Shown here: in pieces, positions 15,957 to 24,429 of the stretch
Position numbering within the stretch: the stretch's first letter is position 1
Layout of the letters: every line of letters starts with the position of its first letter
Assembly (NCBI GenBank): GCA_963750495.1
Contig: CAVVQV010000006.1
Location: forward strand, 434,001-498,000
Length of the DNA: 64,000 nt
Direction of reading: 5' to 3'
Origin: JANLYC01 sp963750495
GTDB lineage: Bacteria; Actinomycetota; Actinomycetes; Propionibacteriales; Nocardioidaceae
Made by a program: the position numbers and the translations under genes
Notes under the pieces: model-generated
The model's input: only the letters and a program-made list of their open reading frames with translations
Told to the model about the DNA's origin: nothing
Database searches by the model: none

Positions 15957-18365
15957 GTGAGCGACACACAACCACCCGCGAGTGGCCCCGGCCGTCGGGC
16001 CGCCCGACCCGGCTCGCGCCGCGCATCCGCAGGCAAGACGACCGGCTCTGCCGGGCGCAAAGCGACCGGTCCAGCCGGGAGCGCCAAGGGTAGGAATGGT
16101 GGGAATGGTGGGAATGGTGGCAAGCCCTTCGGCAGCGGCAAGAAGGGCAGGGTCCGGGCCCGTGACCTGCAGGGCTGGCCGAAGGTCCGCCACATCGCGA
16201 AGAAGACCGCCAAGTGGGGCTCGATCGCGGCCTTCTCGGGTTTCGTGGTGCTCGCGATCGCGGTCTACATCACCTACAAGATGATCGACATCCCCAACCC
16301 CAACGCGACCTTCCAGGCCCAGACGACCACGGTGTACTACTCCGACGGTAAGCACGTGCTGGGCCAGTTCGCGTTGCAGAACCGCGACAGCATCCCGCTG
16401 AGCGAGATGCCGCGGTCACTGCAGGACGCCGCCATGTCGGCGGAGGACAGGTCGTTCGAGACCAACAAGGGTCTGGATCCCCGCGGGATCCTGCGCGCCG
16501 CGTGGAGCAACCTGCACTCGGGGAGCAGCACCCAGGGTGCGTCGACGATCACCCAGCAGTACGTGAAGATCCTGTACCTCTCGCAGGAACGCACCTGGAA
16601 ACGCAAGATCAAGGAAGCCTTCCTCGCGGTCAAGGTCCAGAACACGCTGAGCAAGGACCAGATCCTGGAGGGGTATCTCAACACGATCTACTTCGGGCGC
16701 GGCGCGTACGGCGTCCAAGCTGCCTCCAAGGCCTACTTCGCAAAGGATGCGAAGGACCTCACCGTCCCCGAGAGTGCCGTCCTGGCGTCTGTGCTGAACT
16801 CCCCCAACGCGCTCGACCCGGAGCAGGGCAAGGCGGCTCGGCAGGCATTGCTGGACCGGTACCGCTACGTCCTCAGCGGCATGGTGTCGATGGGCAACCT
16901 CGACAGCGCCCAGGGACAGAAGTTCGAGAAGCACCTGCCGAAGTTCCCGGAGATCCGACAGGTGAGCAAGTACGGCGGGCAGAAGGGCTACTTGCTCAAC
17001 CTCGTCCAGAACGAGCTTCTGGCGGCGGACTTCAGTGAGGAAGAGATCAACGGCGGCGGACTGCGCGTCGTGACGACGCTGGACTGGCAAGACCAGCTCG
17101 CGGCCCAGCATGCTGTCAAGGTCATCCGCCCCAAGGGCAAGAACCAGCTCCACATCGCGCTTGCATCGGTCGAACCGGGGACCGGCGCCCTGCGGGCGAT
17201 GATCGGTGGACGGAACTACACCGGCCCGGGTCCCCAGGACCAGGTGAACCTCGCGACGGCCGCCAGCCCGGCAGGTTCGACGTTCAAGCCCTTCGCGCTC
17301 GCGGCCGGCCTCGAGAGCGGCCTGACGCTGCGCAGCACTTTCAACGGTTCGTCACCGCTGACGTTGCCCGACGGCTCCACGGTTCGCAACGAGGGCGAGA
17401 GCTCGGGTGTCCCCTCGGGTATCTCCTATGGCACCGTCGATCTGCTCAAGGCGACCGAGGACTCGATCAACACGGCGTACGTCGACATGACGACGAAGAT
17501 TCCGGACGGCCCGCAGAAGGTCCTCGACTCGGCCGTGACGGCCGGCATACCGAAGAGTCCGCAGCTGTCACCGGGCCTGACGGCGAACGGTCGCATCGCG
17601 CTGGGGATCGCCAGCATCAGGCCGGTCGAGATGGCCGAGGCGTACGCGACGTTCGCCGACAACGGCGAGCACAGCAGCTGGTACATCCTGCAGAAGGTCA
17701 GCGACGAAAACGGTCTGCGGATGGAGCACAAGGACCAGTCCGACCGCGCCTTCACACCAGCGATCGCCAGCAACGTGTCGTATGCGTTGCAGCAGGTCGT
17801 GGAGAACGGCACGGGCCAGCGGGCGACGGCGCTGGGCCGGCCGGCAGCAGGCAAGACCGGCACGGCTACCGCGACGCAGGCCAACGGCGATCAGCGCGTG
17901 GTGTCGTCGTGGTTCACCGGCTACACCCCGCAGCTGTCCACCGCTGTCACGCTCACGCGCGGCAACGGAACCAAGCCACTCGATGGCTATCTGGACACGT
18001 TCTTCGGAGCCGACTACCCGACCGAGACGTGGACGGAGTACATGACGGCGGCGCTCGAGGGCGAGCCGGTCAAGGACTTCCCGCCGCCGGCCGAGCTGCA
18101 GGGCCAGAGCCCGACCTATGCACCACCCCCACCCCCGACGACGACCGCCCCGCCGCCGACGACGGCTCCGACGACGACGGCTCCGACCACGACCGCCCCG
18201 CCGACGACGACGGCTCCGACCACGACGGCTCCGACCACGACGGCTCCGACCACGACGAGTACGACCGGGCCTCCGACCTGTCTGCCCGGAACGTGTCCGA
18301 CGACCACGACGACGACGTCGTTCGGGCCTACCAGATCCGGTGGGACGACGCGCGCCGGACCGTGA
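15957..18365 (+). CDS. ponA: Bifunctional penicillin-binding protein (PonA, class A)
   Basis: 802 residues, synthesising and cross-linking peptidoglycan. A Gly/Ser/Arg-rich cytoplasmic N-terminus precedes one membrane helix (about 88-108). The GT51 glycosyltransferase domain has the catalytic EDRSF (163-167) and GASTITQQ. The transpeptidase domain has STFK (441-444, catalytic serine 441), SIN (503-505) and KTGT (633-636). A proline/threonine tail follows from about residue 705. GTG at 15957 has GGAAG about 6 nt upstream. Two simple repeats lie inside the frame: 9-nt units at 16093-16119 (Gly-Asn-Gly) and GAC/ACG-rich units at about 18122-18262 (Thr-Thr-Ala-Pro). It is the Rv0050 counterpart. 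Confidence 0.95.
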   Translation: MSDTQPPASGPGRRAARPGSRRASAGKTTGSAGRKATGPAGSAKGRNGGNGGNGGKPFGSGKKGRVRARDLQGWPKVRHIAKKTAKWGSIAAFSGFVVLAIAVYITYKMIDIPNPNATFQAQTTTVYYSDGKHVLGQFALQNRDSIPLSEMPRSLQDAAMSAEDRSFETNKGLDPRGILRAAWSNLHSGSSTQGASTITQQYVKILYLSQERTWKRKIKEAFLAVKVQNTLSKDQILEGYLNTIYFGRGAYGVQAASKAYFAKDAKDLTVPESAVLASVLNSPNALDPEQGKAARQALLDRYRYVLSGMVSMGNLDSAQGQKFEKHLPKFPEIRQVSKYGGQKGYLLNLVQNELLAADFSEEEINGGGLRVVTTLDWQDQLAAQHAVKVIRPKGKNQLHIALASVEPGTGALRAMIGGRNYTGPGPQDQVNLATAASPAGSTFKPFALAAGLESGLTLRSTFNGSSPLTLPDGSTVRNEGESSGVPSGISYGTVDLLKATEDSINTAYVDMTTKIPDGPQKVLDSAVTAGIPKSPQLSPGLTANGRIALGIASIRPVEMAEAYATFADNGEHSSWYILQKVSDENGLRMEHKDQSDRAFTPAIASNVSYALQQVVENGTGQRATALGRPAAGKTGTATATQANGDQRVVSSWFTGYTPQLSTAVTLTRGNGTKPLDGYLDTFFGADYPTETWTEYMTAALEGEPVKDFPPPAELQGQSPTYAPPPPPTTTAPPPTTAPTTTAPTTTAPPTTTAPTTTAPTTTAPTTTSTTGPPTCLPGTCPTTTTTTSFGPTRSGGTTRAGP
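16093..16119 (+). repeat. Three 9-nt tandem units in the ponA N-terminus
   Basis: GGAATGGTG is repeated three times without change, encoding alternating Gly and Asn in the cytoplasmic tail of PonA. The unit length is a multiple of three, so copy changes keep the frame. Confidence 0.85.
18122..18262 (+). repeat. Low-complexity Thr/Pro/Ala repeat in the ponA tail
   Basis: Imperfect units built from CCGACGACGACGGCT and CCGACCACGACGGCT encode a Pro-Thr-Thr-Thr-Ala-type extracellular tail. Such tails are common in actinobacterial class A PBPs and are expected to vary in length between strains. Confidence 0.8.
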
Positions 18366-18436
18366 GGGGAAGTCTGGCCGAGCCTGAGTGGCCGGTCCTC
18401 TCGTAGCAGCGCGCGAGCATGAGGCACGATGGCTCC

Positions 18437-20086
18437 GTGCCGTTCGCGCAGACCACCCGCACCAGTGACGACGTCGTCGCGCCTACTCTCGCCGATCCGC
18501 TGGCCAGAGCCGCCACCGGCCGGGTGGGTGGCCCGATCGGTCGACGCGCGCGTGCGGGGCGGGGTTGGTGGACGCCGCTACGACTGACCCTGGTCGTGGT
18601 GACGATCTGCTTCGGTCTCGGAGTGGTGCAGAAGTCGCCGTGCGTCGTACCGAAATGGTCCGACGCCGCCACGCCGAAGGCGTTCTCGCACATGTGCTAC
18701 TCGGACATCGGCTACTTGTACGCCGGTCGCGGCCTGGCAGAGGGGATCCTCCCGTACACCCCGGTCGACGACCTGCCTGAGGTCGCCCAGCCGGCCACCA
18801 GCGCCGACGAGCACCAGCTGTCGATCGAGTACCCCGTGCTCACCGGCGTGTGGATGGGCGTCACCGGTGCCATCACACACCTCATCGGCAAAGACCCGGA
18901 CGTGTCGAAGCTAGCGCCCTCACAGGTATCGGGAAACCTCGACGTGCAGTACGACAGCGCGGTGTTCTGGGGCGTGAACGCGGTCGGCTTCTTCGTCGTG
19001 CTGCTGATCGCGATGGGTCTTCTCGTGGCGGCGCAACGACGGCGGCCGTGGGATGCGATGTACGTCGCGGCAGCTCCGGTGCTCGCGCTCACGGCAATGA
19101 TCAACTGGGACGTGCTGGCCATCGGCATGGTCGCCGGTGCGCTGTGGGCCTGGTCGACGCGAAGACCGGTGGTCGCGGGCATCTTCATCGGGCTCGGGGC
19201 GGCGACGAAGCTGTACCCACTGTTCCTGCTCGGCCCGCTGCTCGTGCTGTGCTTCCGTGAGCGAAAGATGGCGCCCTTCAACAAGGCGGCCGTGGCGGCG
19301 GCCGTGGCGTGGGTGGCGGTCGACCTCCCCATCTATCTGTGGTCGCCGACGGAGTTCCTGTGGTTCTGGAAGTTCAACTCCAGCCGGGGGCCGGACTTCG
19401 GGTCCCTGTGGCTGGTCAACTCGATCGTGCGCGGCCAGGACGCCGCCGCCAGTGCCCACACGATCAACCTGGTGACCTGGGTCTTCTTCGGATCCTGCTG
19501 TGTCGCGATCGCCGCCTTGGCGTTGCTGGCTCCGCGACGGCCGCGGCTCCCGCAGCTGATGTTGCTGGTGACCATCGCGTTCCTGCTCGTCAACAAGGTC
19601 TACTCACCGCAGTACGTGCTGTGGTTGCTGCCCTTCGCAGCACTGGCGCGTCCGCGGTGGCGCGACCTGATCATCTGGCAGACGTGCGAGATCCTGTACT
19701 TCTTCGCGGTGTGGATGCACATCGCCGACTTCTTCGTGGCCGCCGGGCACATCGACTGGTGGTACGTGATGGGCATCCTCATCCGGGTTGGCGGGGAGCT
19801 CTACCTGGCCGCCGTCGTGGTGCGGGACATCCTGCTGCCCTGGCATGACCCGGTCCGCATGGACGGTCTGTCCGACGACCCGTTGGGCGGGGTGCTGGAC
19901 GAGGGGATCGACGCCGAGGACGAGGCGGACCGGCCCTGGCGCGACCCCGGGCCGTCGCCGCTGACCGAACGGCTCAACTGGTACACCGGCCAGAACCGAG
20001 GCGCCGCCGATCCCAGTCCGGCCGATCCCAGTCCGGCCGATCCCAGTCCGGCCGATCCCGACCAGGACCCGATCTACGCCCCTTGA
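18437..20086 (+). CDS. GT87-like polyprenol-dependent mannosyltransferase family membrane protein
   Basis: 549 residues with about 10 hydrophobic segments, homologue by position of Rv0051. The architecture matches membrane glycosyltransferases of the GT87/DUF2029 kind: an exported loop after helix 1 with YSDIGYLY, then the conserved AATKLYPLFLLGPLLVL and NKVYSPQYVLWLLPF. Donor and acceptor are unknown; a role in envelope glycan synthesis is inference. GTG at 18437 is chosen because a CACGAT box ends 6 nt upstream, the leaderless pattern seen throughout the window; an ATG at 18419 lacks a ribosome site. The C-terminus is cytoplasmic and ends in three perfect 15-nt repeats (Ala-Asp-Pro-Ser-Pro). 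Confidence 0.82.
   Translation: MPFAQTTRTSDDVVAPTLADPLARAATGRVGGPIGRRARAGRGWWTPLRLTLVVVTICFGLGVVQKSPCVVPKWSDAATPKAFSHMCYSDIGYLYAGRGLAEGILPYTPVDDLPEVAQPATSADEHQLSIEYPVLTGVWMGVTGAITHLIGKDPDVSKLAPSQVSGNLDVQYDSAVFWGVNAVGFFVVLLIAMGLLVAAQRRRPWDAMYVAAAPVLALTAMINWDVLAIGMVAGALWAWSTRRPVVAGIFIGLGAATKLYPLFLLGPLLVLCFRERKMAPFNKAAVAAAVAWVAVDLPIYLWSPTEFLWFWKFNSSRGPDFGSLWLVNSIVRGQDAAASAHTINLVTWVFFGSCCVAIAALALLAPRRPRLPQLMLLVTIAFLLVNKVYSPQYVLWLLPFAALARPRWRDLIIWQTCEILYFFAVWMHIADFFVAAGHIDWWYVMGILIRVGGELYLAAVVVRDILLPWHDPVRMDGLSDDPLGGVLDEGIDAEDEADRPWRDPGPSPLTERLNWYTGQNRGAADPSPADPSPADPSPADPDQDPIYAP
20006..20050 (+). repeat. Three perfect 15-nt tandem units at the GT87 C-terminus
   Basis: GCCGATCCCAGTCCG occurs three times in a row, followed by a decayed fourth unit, encoding Ala-Asp-Pro-Ser-Pro repeats. 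Perfect identity suggests recent expansion. Confidence 0.9.
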
Positions 20087-20130
20087 ACTTCTCAGCCCGA
20101 ACTTCCCAACCCAGATCCCCAGTCCTGGCC

Positions 20131-20182
20131 GCACGTTTGCCTAGTTCACAAGCCACCTGGCTTGTGAACTAGGCAAACGTGC
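20131..20182. repeat. Dispersed palindrome, copy 2 (25-bp perfect arms)
   Basis: The left arm (20131-20155) carries GCACGTTTGCCTAG followed by TTCACAAGCCA; the right arm (20158-20182) is its exact reverse complement; the centre is CC. The 19-nt core TTGCCTAGTTCACAAGCCA is identical to copy 1. It lies between the convergent ends of the GT87 gene and the racemase-like gene. Confidence 0.92.
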
Positions 20183-20216
20183 CGCTCGGAGTGGGGGTTT
20201 GCCTCGGGGGAGGGGG

Positions 20217-21233
20217 TCAGGAGGTGATGACGGCGTCGAACGTGGTCGTGGTGAACCGCACGCGTACCTCGACCTCGTCGCCCACCGCCGGCACGGTCTT
20301 GCCGGCCGGCACGAACACCAGACTGGCCTGCATGTGGGGCGGTTCGACGAACCACAGCTGCTTCCCGTTGACGACGTAGGGCGACCGGGCCCGGCCCGTC
20401 GCCTCGAGCCCACCCCGCGCCACCGCCACCGCTCGCTGGCGCGCCGAGGCCGCGGGTGTCGGAGCCTCCAGCGCGACCCCGTGCGCGGTGCCGCCCGACA
20501 CGACCAGCATCGTGCCTGCCTTCGCGAAGGGGCGCTGCCGGTAACCGGCCGTCTCACCCTTCTCGACCGCGTGCGCGTCCAGCACCGTGGCGCGGGCGGT
20601 CAGCGCCTTGCGGTCGCCCAGCCACAGCGACGTACCGACGCGGGGGCGGAACTCCACGTCGGGGTGACTGCGCCGCAGGTCGCCCAGTTCCGCCGATGAC
20701 AGGTGAGACACGTACCACCGCGCAGTGGGGGCGGTGGCCAGCAACCGCTCGACCTCGTCACGGTGGCCGCCTTCGAGTGGGAGGTGCGCCGCATGACCTT
20801 CGACGCGCACCCCCCGGGCCGCGGCGGCCATCGCCGGGAGCTCGTCGAGGGAGAACCCGTACCGCCGCATCGACGTGAGGGCTTCGAGAACGATGCGCGG
20901 CGTCCCGTCGACATCGGCCAGCGCCGCCAGGTCGTCGGCGCGTCCGACCGTGTGGATGACCCGGTCGCCGTACGTCAGCGCCGGCAGGAAGGGGCGCCAC
21001 GGTTCGAGCACCAGGATGTCGCCCTCGAACCGCTGTCGGACCTCGGACACCTCCGCGTAGGTGCCGACCGCGATCGTGTCGACGCCGAGCCACTCGGCCT
21101 TGCGCGCCAGCCGCCCCACGGTGAACCCGTAGCCGTTGCCTTTCGCGACCGGGACGATGCCCGGGACAGTCTCGGCGACGCTGTGCAGGTGGTCGCGCCA
21201 GCGTGGTCCGTCGACGTACAGCGTCAGTGGCAT
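20217..21233 (-). CDS. Alanine racemase-like PLP protein (FemX neighbour)
   Basis: 338 residues. The N-terminal part follows the fold III (alanine racemase) barrel, with VPVAKGNGYGF in place of the usual VVKANAYGHG; the lysine (about residue 31) would bind PLP. RRYGFSLDEL and FRPRVGTSLWLGD also fit the barrel. The C-terminal beta domain is short and I do not find the second catalytic tyrosine region of true alanine racemases, so racemase activity is uncertain. It lies 7 nt behind femX with GAGGG upstream of its ATG, so the pair is probably an operon for peptidoglycan peptide building. It may be a PLP carrier or an unusual amino-acid epimerase. Confidence 0.7.
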   Translation of the reverse strand: MPLTLYVDGPRWRDHLHSVAETVPGIVPVAKGNGYGFTVGRLARKAEWLGVDTIAVGTYAEVSEVRQRFEGDILVLEPWRPFLPALTYGDRVIHTVGRADDLAALADVDGTPRIVLEALTSMRRYGFSLDELPAMAAAARGVRVEGHAAHLPLEGGHRDEVERLLATAPTARWYVSHLSSAELGDLRRSHPDVEFRPRVGTSLWLGDRKALTARATVLDAHAVEKGETAGYRQRPFAKAGTMLVVSGGTAHGVALEAPTPAASARQRAVAVARGGLEATGRARSPYVVNGKQLWFVEPPHMQASLVFVPAGKTVPAVGDEVEVRVRFTTTTFDAVITS

Positions 21234-21240
21234 GGGTCCC

Positions 21241-22356
21241 TCAGTGCCGCTTCATGTAGAGGTCGAAGGCCTTGTAGACCAGACGGTTGAGCGGTAGATC
21301 CCACTCGCCGACGTACTCGACCGCTTGGCCCCCGGTTCCGACTTTGAACTGGATCAGACCCACGTGCGGGTCCTCCCGGTCGAGCGTATCGGTGATGCCG
21401 CGCAGGTCGTAGACGTCCGCCCCGGTTGCGATCGCATCGCGGATCATCCGCCACTGCACCGCGTTCGAGCCACGCACATCGCGTTTGGCCGTCGAGGAGG
21501 CTCCGTAGGAGTACCACGTGTGGCCGCCGACGCGGACCCATGTGGTCGCCGCGACGAGGTCACCCTCGTGATGTGCGAGGTACAACCGGATCCGGTCGTC
21601 GTCCTCCTGCGTCATCGCGCGGAACATCTGCTCGAAGTACGCCAGCGGTCGTGGCGTGAAATGGTCGCGCGCGGCTGTCTCGGCGTACAGCGTGTGGAAG
21701 GCGGGCAGGTCGCTCGCCGATCCCTGCGTGACGACGACGCCGGCCTTGTCGGCCTTCTTGATGTTGCGTCGCCACTGCTGGTTCATGCCTGCGAGGACGT
21801 CCTCCTCTGTGCGACCCGTCAGCGGGATCTGGAAGACGAACTGCGGCTGGCCGGCGGCGAAACCACCCTCGGACGAGAGCGGCAGCCATCCCAGGGCACG
21901 CAACGTCTCTCGTACGCCGCCGCCGGTCTCGTCGCGGTCGTCGGGAGGTACGTCGCCCAAGGTGGCATGGGTGTCGTCGGCCATGGCCTTCTTGATTGTG
22001 TCGGCGAACCAGGTGCGGGTGACGACGGGCGGACCCATCCGGATGCCGAAGGCGCCCGCCTTCTTCAGGTGCGCCACCATCGGGTCCAGCCAGGTGCTCA
22101 GATCGGCCGCGGCCCAGTCGATGACGGGCCCCTCGGGCAGGTAGGCCAGGTACTTGCGAACCTTGGGCAACTGGCGATACAGCACCAGCCCGACCCCGAT
22201 GAGGTCGTCACCGTCGTACCAGCCGATGGACTCCCGCTTCCACTCGCTCTTGACCTCGCCCCAGGCCGGGGTCTGGAGGAAGCTGGCACGAGGTTGGGCG
22301 CGGACGAAACCGAGGTGATCGGCGGCGCTGATCGTGCGGACGTCGATCGGGCTCAC
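21241..22356 (-). CDS. FemX-type lipid II aminoacyltransferase (FemABX family)
   Basis: 371 residues with the two GNAT-like halves of the Fem family: FLQTPAWGEVKSEWKRESIGWYDGD near the start and MNQQWRRNIKKADKAGVVV followed by the coiled region and WYSYGASSTAKRDVRGSNAVQWRMIRDA. Members transfer an amino acid from aminoacyl-tRNA to the peptide of lipid II; in actinobacteria with an interpeptide glycine the first residue is added this way. The donor residue cannot be read here. GTG at 22356 is preceded at 8 nt by TAGCGT, consistent with a leaderless start; a TTG at 22365 is the alternative. Confidence 0.85.
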   Translation of the reverse strand: MSPIDVRTISAADHLGFVRAQPRASFLQTPAWGEVKSEWKRESIGWYDGDDLIGVGLVLYRQLPKVRKYLAYLPEGPVIDWAAADLSTWLDPMVAHLKKAGAFGIRMGPPVVTRTWFADTIKKAMADDTHATLGDVPPDDRDETGGGVRETLRALGWLPLSSEGGFAAGQPQFVFQIPLTGRTEEDVLAGMNQQWRRNIKKADKAGVVVTQGSASDLPAFHTLYAETAARDHFTPRPLAYFEQMFRAMTQEDDDRIRLYLAHHEGDLVAATTWVRVGGHTWYSYGASSTAKRDVRGSNAVQWRMIRDAIATGADVYDLRGITDTLDREDPHVGLIQFKVGTGGQAVEYVGEWDLPLNRLVYKAFDLYMKRH

Positions 22357-22433
22357 GCGGGGCAACGCTACCCGACGTCGTACGAGGGCCGGACGGCCCG
22401 CTGCGGCCAGGCCTCGATCGGCTCGACCTGAAA

Positions 22434-23234
22434 TCAGTCGACGTTCTCACGCAGCCAGGCGATGTCGGCGCTCTGACCCTCGACACCGCCGGGAGTCTCA
22501 CAGACGACGGGGGCGCCGGCCCCGCGCACGACCGCGGCGAGGTCGTCGGCGGCAATGTGGCCCGAGCCGAAGTTGGTATGCCGGTCAGCACCGGAGTCGA
22601 ACTCGTCACGCGAGTCGTTCGCGTGCACCAGGTCGATGCGTCCGGTGATGGCACGAACCCGGTCGACGACCGTGGCGAGTTCCTCACCACCGGCATGGGC
22701 GTGGCAGGTGTCGAGGCAGAAGCCGACCCTGTCGCCACCCTGGGCCCGGCTCAGGGCCTCCCACAGCCGGTCGATCCGATCGAGGCGACGGGCCATCGCG
22801 TTGTCACCGCCGGCGGTGTTCTCGATCAGCAGCGGGACGGGCATCTCGAGCCCGTCGATGCACTTGCGCCAGTTGTCGAACCCCACGTCGGGGTCGTCTG
22901 CGGCCAGGACGTGACCGCCGTGGACGATGACACCCTTGGCGCCGATCTCGGCAGCGCCGTGCAGATGCTGTTGCAGCAGCTTGCGCCCGGGGATCCGGAT
23001 GCGGTTGTTGGTCGAGGCGACGTTGATCGGATAAGGCGCATGGACGTACAGGTCGATGCCCGCAGCCTCGGCGGCGGCCTTGAGCCCGGCGGCGCCGTCG
23101 GCGTATGACACGACCGGTCCCTTGTAGCTCTGCGGGTCGCCCAGGAAGAACTGCGAGAGCGTCGCCTTGCGGTCGATCGCCTCAGCGACCGGGTCGGCCT
23201 GGTCGACGTGTCCACCGATGTGCAACGGGCTCAT
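22434..23234 (-). CDS. nfo: Deoxyribonuclease IV (AP endonuclease)
   Basis: 266 residues with the TIM-barrel and trinuclear zinc ligands of the EndoIV family: IDLYVHAPYPINVAS, VIVHGGHV, IENTAGGD, CLDTCHAHAGG, VHANDSRDEFDSGADRH and HIAADD. The enzyme cleaves DNA 5' of abasic sites in base excision repair. ATG at 23234 is preceded at 6 nt by TAGAGT (23246-23241), the leaderless pattern; the GGAGG next to the ATG is too close to serve as a ribosome site. It is a single gene between femX and the divergent ABC operon. Confidence 0.95.
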   Translation of the reverse strand: MSPLHIGGHVDQADPVAEAIDRKATLSQFFLGDPQSYKGPVVSYADGAAGLKAAAEAAGIDLYVHAPYPINVASTNNRIRIPGRKLLQQHLHGAAEIGAKGVIVHGGHVLAADDPDVGFDNWRKCIDGLEMPVPLLIENTAGGDNAMARRLDRIDRLWEALSRAQGGDRVGFCLDTCHAHAGGEELATVVDRVRAITGRIDLVHANDSRDEFDSGADRHTNFGSGHIAADDLAAVVRGAGAPVVCETPGGVEGQSADIAWLRENVD

Positions 23235-23508
23235 GCCTCCACTCTAGGCCCGCTGTCCGACACGGACGAAGCCCGGACAAGATGCGGAGAAGAGGCGGCC
23301 GGGCTTCCTCGCGAGCGCCCGGAGATCAGGGACTTCCGCCTCTCGATCTCCGGGTTCTCCGACGGCAGGATCAGGGAAAAACCTGATCGCGGCGCGGCTC
23401 CCCCAACCGGTAGCCTGGGCGCTGTCCGGGCGAGACAGGGAAACGCCCGGGCGGTCGGGTGCCTGACTCAGGGGAACGGCACCACAGTCACGAGGGGACA
23501 AGGGGAAC

Positions 23509-24423
23509 ATGTCAGACGTGAGCAGTGCGGCTCATCGCTCGCAAGGCGAGTCGTCTCCGCCGGCGTCCACGGAGCCGTCGCTGGACGCCTCGGCACCAGG
23601 ATCGGCACCAGGATCGTCAGCAGGGTCGTCAGCAGGGTCGTCAGCAGGGTCGCCAGAGGGGTCGTCAGCAGTCGTCGCCGCACGCGCGGTCGACCTGCGC
23701 AAGGTCTACGGCGAAGGTGATGCCGAGGTCGACGCGCTCGACGGCGTCTCCGTCGAGTTCCACGCCGGCGAGTTCACCGCCGTAATGGGACCGTCCGGGT
23801 CCGGCAAGTCGACGCTCATGCACTGCATGGCGGCGCTGGACTCGACCACGTCCGGACAGGTCTTCCTCGGCACCGACGAGCTGTCCGGGATGAACGACCG
23901 GCGCCTCACAGTGCTCCGACGCGACAAGATCGGGTTCGTCTTCCAGGCCTTCAACCTGGTACCGACCCTGACCGCGCAGGAGAACATCCTGCTGCCCATC
24001 TCGATCGCCGGGCGCACACCGGACCAGGCGTGGGTCGACCAGGTCATCGACACCATCGGCCTGGGTGACCGGCTCGGCCACCGACCGAATGAGCTCTCCG
24101 GCGGTCAGCAGCAGCGCGTCGCCTGCGCGCGGGCTCTCGCCTCACGCCCCGAGATCGTGTTCGCCGACGAGCCGACCGGCAACCTCGACTCCGCATCGGG
24201 AGCGGAGGTGCTCGGCTTCCTGCGCCGCAGCGTCGACGAGTATCAGCAGACGGTCGTCATGGTCACCCACGACCCGATCGCAGCGGCATACACAGACCGG
24301 GTCATCTTCCTGGCCGACGGCAGGATCGTCGATGAGCTCCGCGAGCCGACCTCGGACACCGTGCTCGACAAGATGCGTGAGCTGAGCGCTCGCGAGACTG
24401 CCGGCACCGCCGCGGGAGCCTGA
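23509..24423 (+). CDS. ABC transporter ATP-binding protein (MacB/LolD type)
   Basis: 304 residues. After a disordered Ser/Ala/Gly-rich N-terminus of about 55 residues comes a standard ABC domain: Walker A GPSGSGKST (94-102), Q-loop FVFQAFNLVPTLTAQEN, signature LSGGQQQR, Walker B VFADEPTGNLD and the switch histidine in MVTHD. It pairs with the FtsX-type permease 6 nt downstream and probably forms a MacB-like complex acting on envelope lipids, lipoproteins or peptides; the cargo is unknown. AAGGGGAAC precedes the ATG. The disordered N-terminus is encoded by a run of 12-nt repeats (23599-23670). Confidence 0.9.
   Translation: MSDVSSAAHRSQGESSPPASTEPSLDASAPGSAPGSSAGSSAGSSAGSPEGSSAVVAARAVDLRKVYGEGDAEVDALDGVSVEFHAGEFTAVMGPSGSGKSTLMHCMAALDSTTSGQVFLGTDELSGMNDRRLTVLRRDKIGFVFQAFNLVPTLTAQENILLPISIAGRTPDQAWVDQVIDTIGLGDRLGHRPNELSGGQQQRVACARALASRPEIVFADEPTGNLDSASGAEVLGFLRRSVDEYQQTVVMVTHDPIAAAYTDRVIFLADGRIVDELREPTSDTVLDKMRELSARETAGTAAGA
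23599..23670 (+). repeat. Six 12-nt tandem units in the ABC ATPase N-terminus
   Basis: Units of the form GGGTCGTCAGCA, two of them identical neighbours, encode Gly-Ser-Ser-Ala. Because the unit is in frame, copy number change would only vary the length of the disordered tail. Confidence 0.88.
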
Positions 24424-24429
24424 TCGCCG

